NCBI GenBank assembly: GCA_020536535.1
Contig: JAHLWZ010000068.1
Span: 16,196 to 80,195, forward strand
Length of the DNA: 64,000 bases
Source: Pelomyxa schiedti
Lineage: Eukaryota > Evosea > Pelobiontida > Pelomyxidae
Direction of reading: 5' to 3'
Within the stretch, counting starts at the first letter, position 1. The number at the start of each line of letters is the position of its first letter. The notes below the pieces were generated by a model, which worked only from the letters and a program-made list of their open reading frames with translations, made no database searches and had not been told where the DNA came from. Positions 61,661 through 64,000 of the stretch are shown here, piece after piece. Both the position numbers and the translations under genes were made by a program.

Positions 61661-63557
61661 CTATTCACTTGTTCCGTTCTGTGGGCTTGCGGGGGCAAGT
61701 GGATCGCACGGCGGCATGCCAACAGCACACGACGGGTGGCTGTCCCACTGGCACGCGGCGCAGTGGTACGTGAAGCCGTCGCCTTCGCCGCCGCACGCGT
61801 CGCAGTAGTACTCGCCGTACTGGTACACGAACGGCAGAAGCTGCAGCGGGTGCTGCTCGTGCTTGCTGTGCCGGATCCACTTTGGCAGCGCCTCCATCGC
61901 CGCGGCCCGCCCGGCCTTGCACTCGGCCAGCCGTTCCGGCGTCCATGGGAATGCGGATGTTCCGCCGTAGCTGAGGCTGACGGCGTCCTTGCCCTCAAGC
62001 GATAGGGTCTTCCCGGCAGAGTTGAGGAGTACGAGCGTGGGGATTCCTTCGAGTTCGAAGTGCTCCTTTAGGTTCTTGGATGACTTGCGGTCTGAATAGG
62101 GAAGAGCGAGCCACGGCATATCTGCGAAATAGCCGTCAAAGTCACTTTGTGTGTTATCAGCAGATATGAACACCACCTCAAATTTCTTCCCTGCAGCCTT
62201 GAGTTCATTGTACACCTTTACTAGAACTGGTGTGAATGCACAGCAGGGCCCGCACCAATGCGCAGAGAAATACAGCCCTATACGTTCATTTTCCACAAGA
62301 GATGATACCGGGATATTCTGTCGAGCTCCGTTGATAAGATAGTCCCTTGTTGGTGTTCCAAGAAGCGAAGATACGCTCTGATTTTCGCGAGCTAACCTTA
62401 ATCTCTCTGCCTTTGCAGTACGTAGCACATTTATTACCTCGTCTGTGAACGGGTATGCATCGGCACCGAAATCATCAATGTAACTAGCTGCACTTGTTGT
62501 GACCATCTTCCCGCACTCATTGAGGATGACCAATGATGGCACTCTTGATAGAGTGAAAAACTTCCACAATTTACGGGCTAAGATTTTGTCAAACGGCACT
62601 ATAAGCCACTGGGTGTCCTTGCAGGAGTTTTCTTCACTCTCATCCATGGATACGCATACAACCTCAAATGCCTTGTTTTGGGCCTTCAGCCCGTCATAGG
62701 CTTCTTTAAGGACAGAATTGAAAGTTGTGCACCAGGAATTATTCCGGAGGAAGAGAATTCCAAGTGGCCTACCATGGAGTGACGAGATATCAATGTGTGT
62801 GCCTACTGGATCTGAGACCCAAGTCCGGATGGGAGTTCCCAGCAATGTCATCGCGGACATATTAGCCACCAGTTCAGCGTGTTTACGCTCACTGTCGTCC
62901 TTTAATGCTTTTACATTCTCAGGACAAAACGGAAATACTTTTGTGCCGTGTTCCTCAACAAGATCGCGGCCCTCGTCTGTGATCTTGGTGCCGTCCGGTG
63001 CTAAAATGACCAAAGAAGGAATTCCTTCTATCTTTGTCAAGTTAGGTTTCTAGAAATTTGAAGGAATATGAAGTACATTATACAATTTTGAGAGTCTAGT
63101 TTCCGTATCGCGATCTTCAAAGGGTACCGCAAGCCACGGCATCTCGTTGTAGTACTCACTGAACTCGTCCTCATTACTGTATCACAGGTTATTCCCAATA
63201 TATTGTACAATAAATCTTATTTTTTCCAGAGCGCAGGTACACAAACCTGTCTGAGGATACAAAAACAATTTCCAAAGGCTTCCCCTGTGCCACCAACTCC
63301 TTGTACACTTCAGCCAACAAAGGTGTGAAAACTTTGCAAGGTGGGCACCAGTGTGCAGAGAAATAGAGGCCAACAATCTTTCCCTCCAACCCCACAAGAC
63401 CCACCCTATTTCCCTCCTTCCCCAGCAGATAGTTTCGCCCCTCTGTGAATAACACCTGCTGCATCACTTCGGTTTGTTTGTAAGTTTTTATCGGCCGAAG
63501 GAGTTCCTCCCATCTCGATGTGCGTGCCGCAAACTTTTCCAAACCCGGAATGAGCAT
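61661..63557 (-). CDS. Nucleoredoxin-like protein, three thioredoxin folds plus C1-like finger
   Basis: Start MLIPGLEKFAARTSRWEELL leads to domain 1 (FSAHWCPPCKVFTPLLAEVY, WCPPC active site). Domain 2 has LRNNSWCTTFNSVLKEAYDG, where the second active-site Cys is absent. Domain 3 has FSAHWCGPCCAFTPVLVKVY with WCGPC. Each continues with a PWLAVPF/PWLALPY strand and GIPSLVIL or GIPTLVLL with the cis-Pro. The C-terminus is a DC1-like finger: YCDACGGEGDGFTYHCAACQ with HPSC. Domain order and finger match plant NRX1 and tryparedoxin-related proteins, disulfide reductases of the cytosol or nucleus. A reducing role for an oxygen-sensitive anaerobe is plausible. Two introns lie at about 63240-63050. 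Confidence 0.9.
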
Positions 63558-64000
63558 CTAAGCGGCAAGAACCTCTGGGGTTAGACACACACTTTGTTTG
63601 AGGGGGTCTCAATCAAGACTTGGGGTGTGGCATAACGGTTGTTGTGAGGGAATCTTTAGAGGAACCTTCCAAAGGTGGTTTGAAAACAAGCCAATACTGA
63701 ACACCACACGAACAAGCAGTCCCTACGTGATTCACAGGAGGGGAGAGGCAAATGATGTTATGGCTTTCAGGCTTAGGCATAATAGGTAACACGGCACTGC
63801 ACGTTTTGGCTGGAAACAGAAACAAAAAACAAGTGGAAGCTCTATCAAGTCCCTGTAAAGTTACAGCCAGCCCCAGGCCAAAAAAACCCCTATGTGCGCG
63901 TATGCACTCAAAAACACCCATCACAACGATTTTTAGCAACTATCCATTCGTATTTGATTTGAGCTGCACAAACTTATTTGTGAGTATCAAGATGTTGTAG
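63558..64000. other. Right-edge region, no confirmed gene
   Basis: Open frames exist on both strands. The minus-strand frame ending at 63613 (tail WLVFKPPLEGSSKDS) could be a terminal exon of a gene beyond the edge. No motif supports either strand. Confidence 0.35.

Overview
This 64 kb window is eukaryotic nuclear DNA. Genes carry many very short GT-AG introns (about 39-60 bp), intergenic gaps are small, all three standard stop codons are used, and there is one 100-N assembly gap at 13304-13403. Gene content fits an anaerobic amoebozoan, most likely an archamoeba (Pelomyxa/Mastigamoeba type). The evidence is a full-length intron-containing pyruvate:ferredoxin oxidoreductase together with Rho/Rac GTPases, CYRI, RasGAP, a transmembrane cyclic-nucleotide phosphodiesterase and ESCRT-III. 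The organism name is inference. All coding regions below were joined by hand from conserved motifs and splice sites, so distal exon borders are less certain than cores.

Layout. 1-9.6 kb: a PPP phosphatase (partial), a low-complexity protein, a SAM-SAM-Rho GTPase fusion, an RRM protein and an eIF2-alpha-type kinase. 9.9-13.8 kb: CYRI, a conserved unnamed protein, a Rac GTPase broken by the gap and a Gln/Pro-rich fragment. 14-25 kb: a PTPDC1-like phosphatase, PFOR, a papain-fold protein with novel C-terminal repeats, a ZZ-finger/GNAT protein and CHMP1. 25-40 kb: a receptor-like phosphodiesterase, a 70-residue protein, a Ser/Thr- and Cys-rich membrane protein, PSMD5, a large unidentified helical protein and a PHO80/U-type cyclin. 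41-52 kb: a giant coiled-coil/WD40/C1/Sec7/PH protein, a PQ-loop transporter, a polytopic membrane protein, a tRNA-like locus and a 95-residue protein. 52-64 kb: a C2-RasGAP, a DUF4604 protein, a type I membrane protein, WDR37, a triple-MIT protein and nucleoredoxin.

The most unusual signal is at 51199-51302 on the minus strand. All parts of a tRNA-Leu(CAG) are present, but the 3' half (T-arm and 3' acceptor strand) lies upstream of the 5' half (5' acceptor strand, D-arm, anticodon arm). The two acceptor strands are 7/7 complementary and separated by four bases. This is the layout of a circularly permuted tRNA gene. A degraded relative of its downstream flank lies at 61237-61309.

Functionally, several genes belong to small-GTPase and membrane signalling: the SAM-Rho fusion, Rac, CYRI, RasGAP and the Sec7-PH protein. 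Others serve ESCRT/MIT traffic, proteostasis (PSMD5, eIF2 kinase) and anaerobic metabolism and redox (PFOR, nucleoredoxin).
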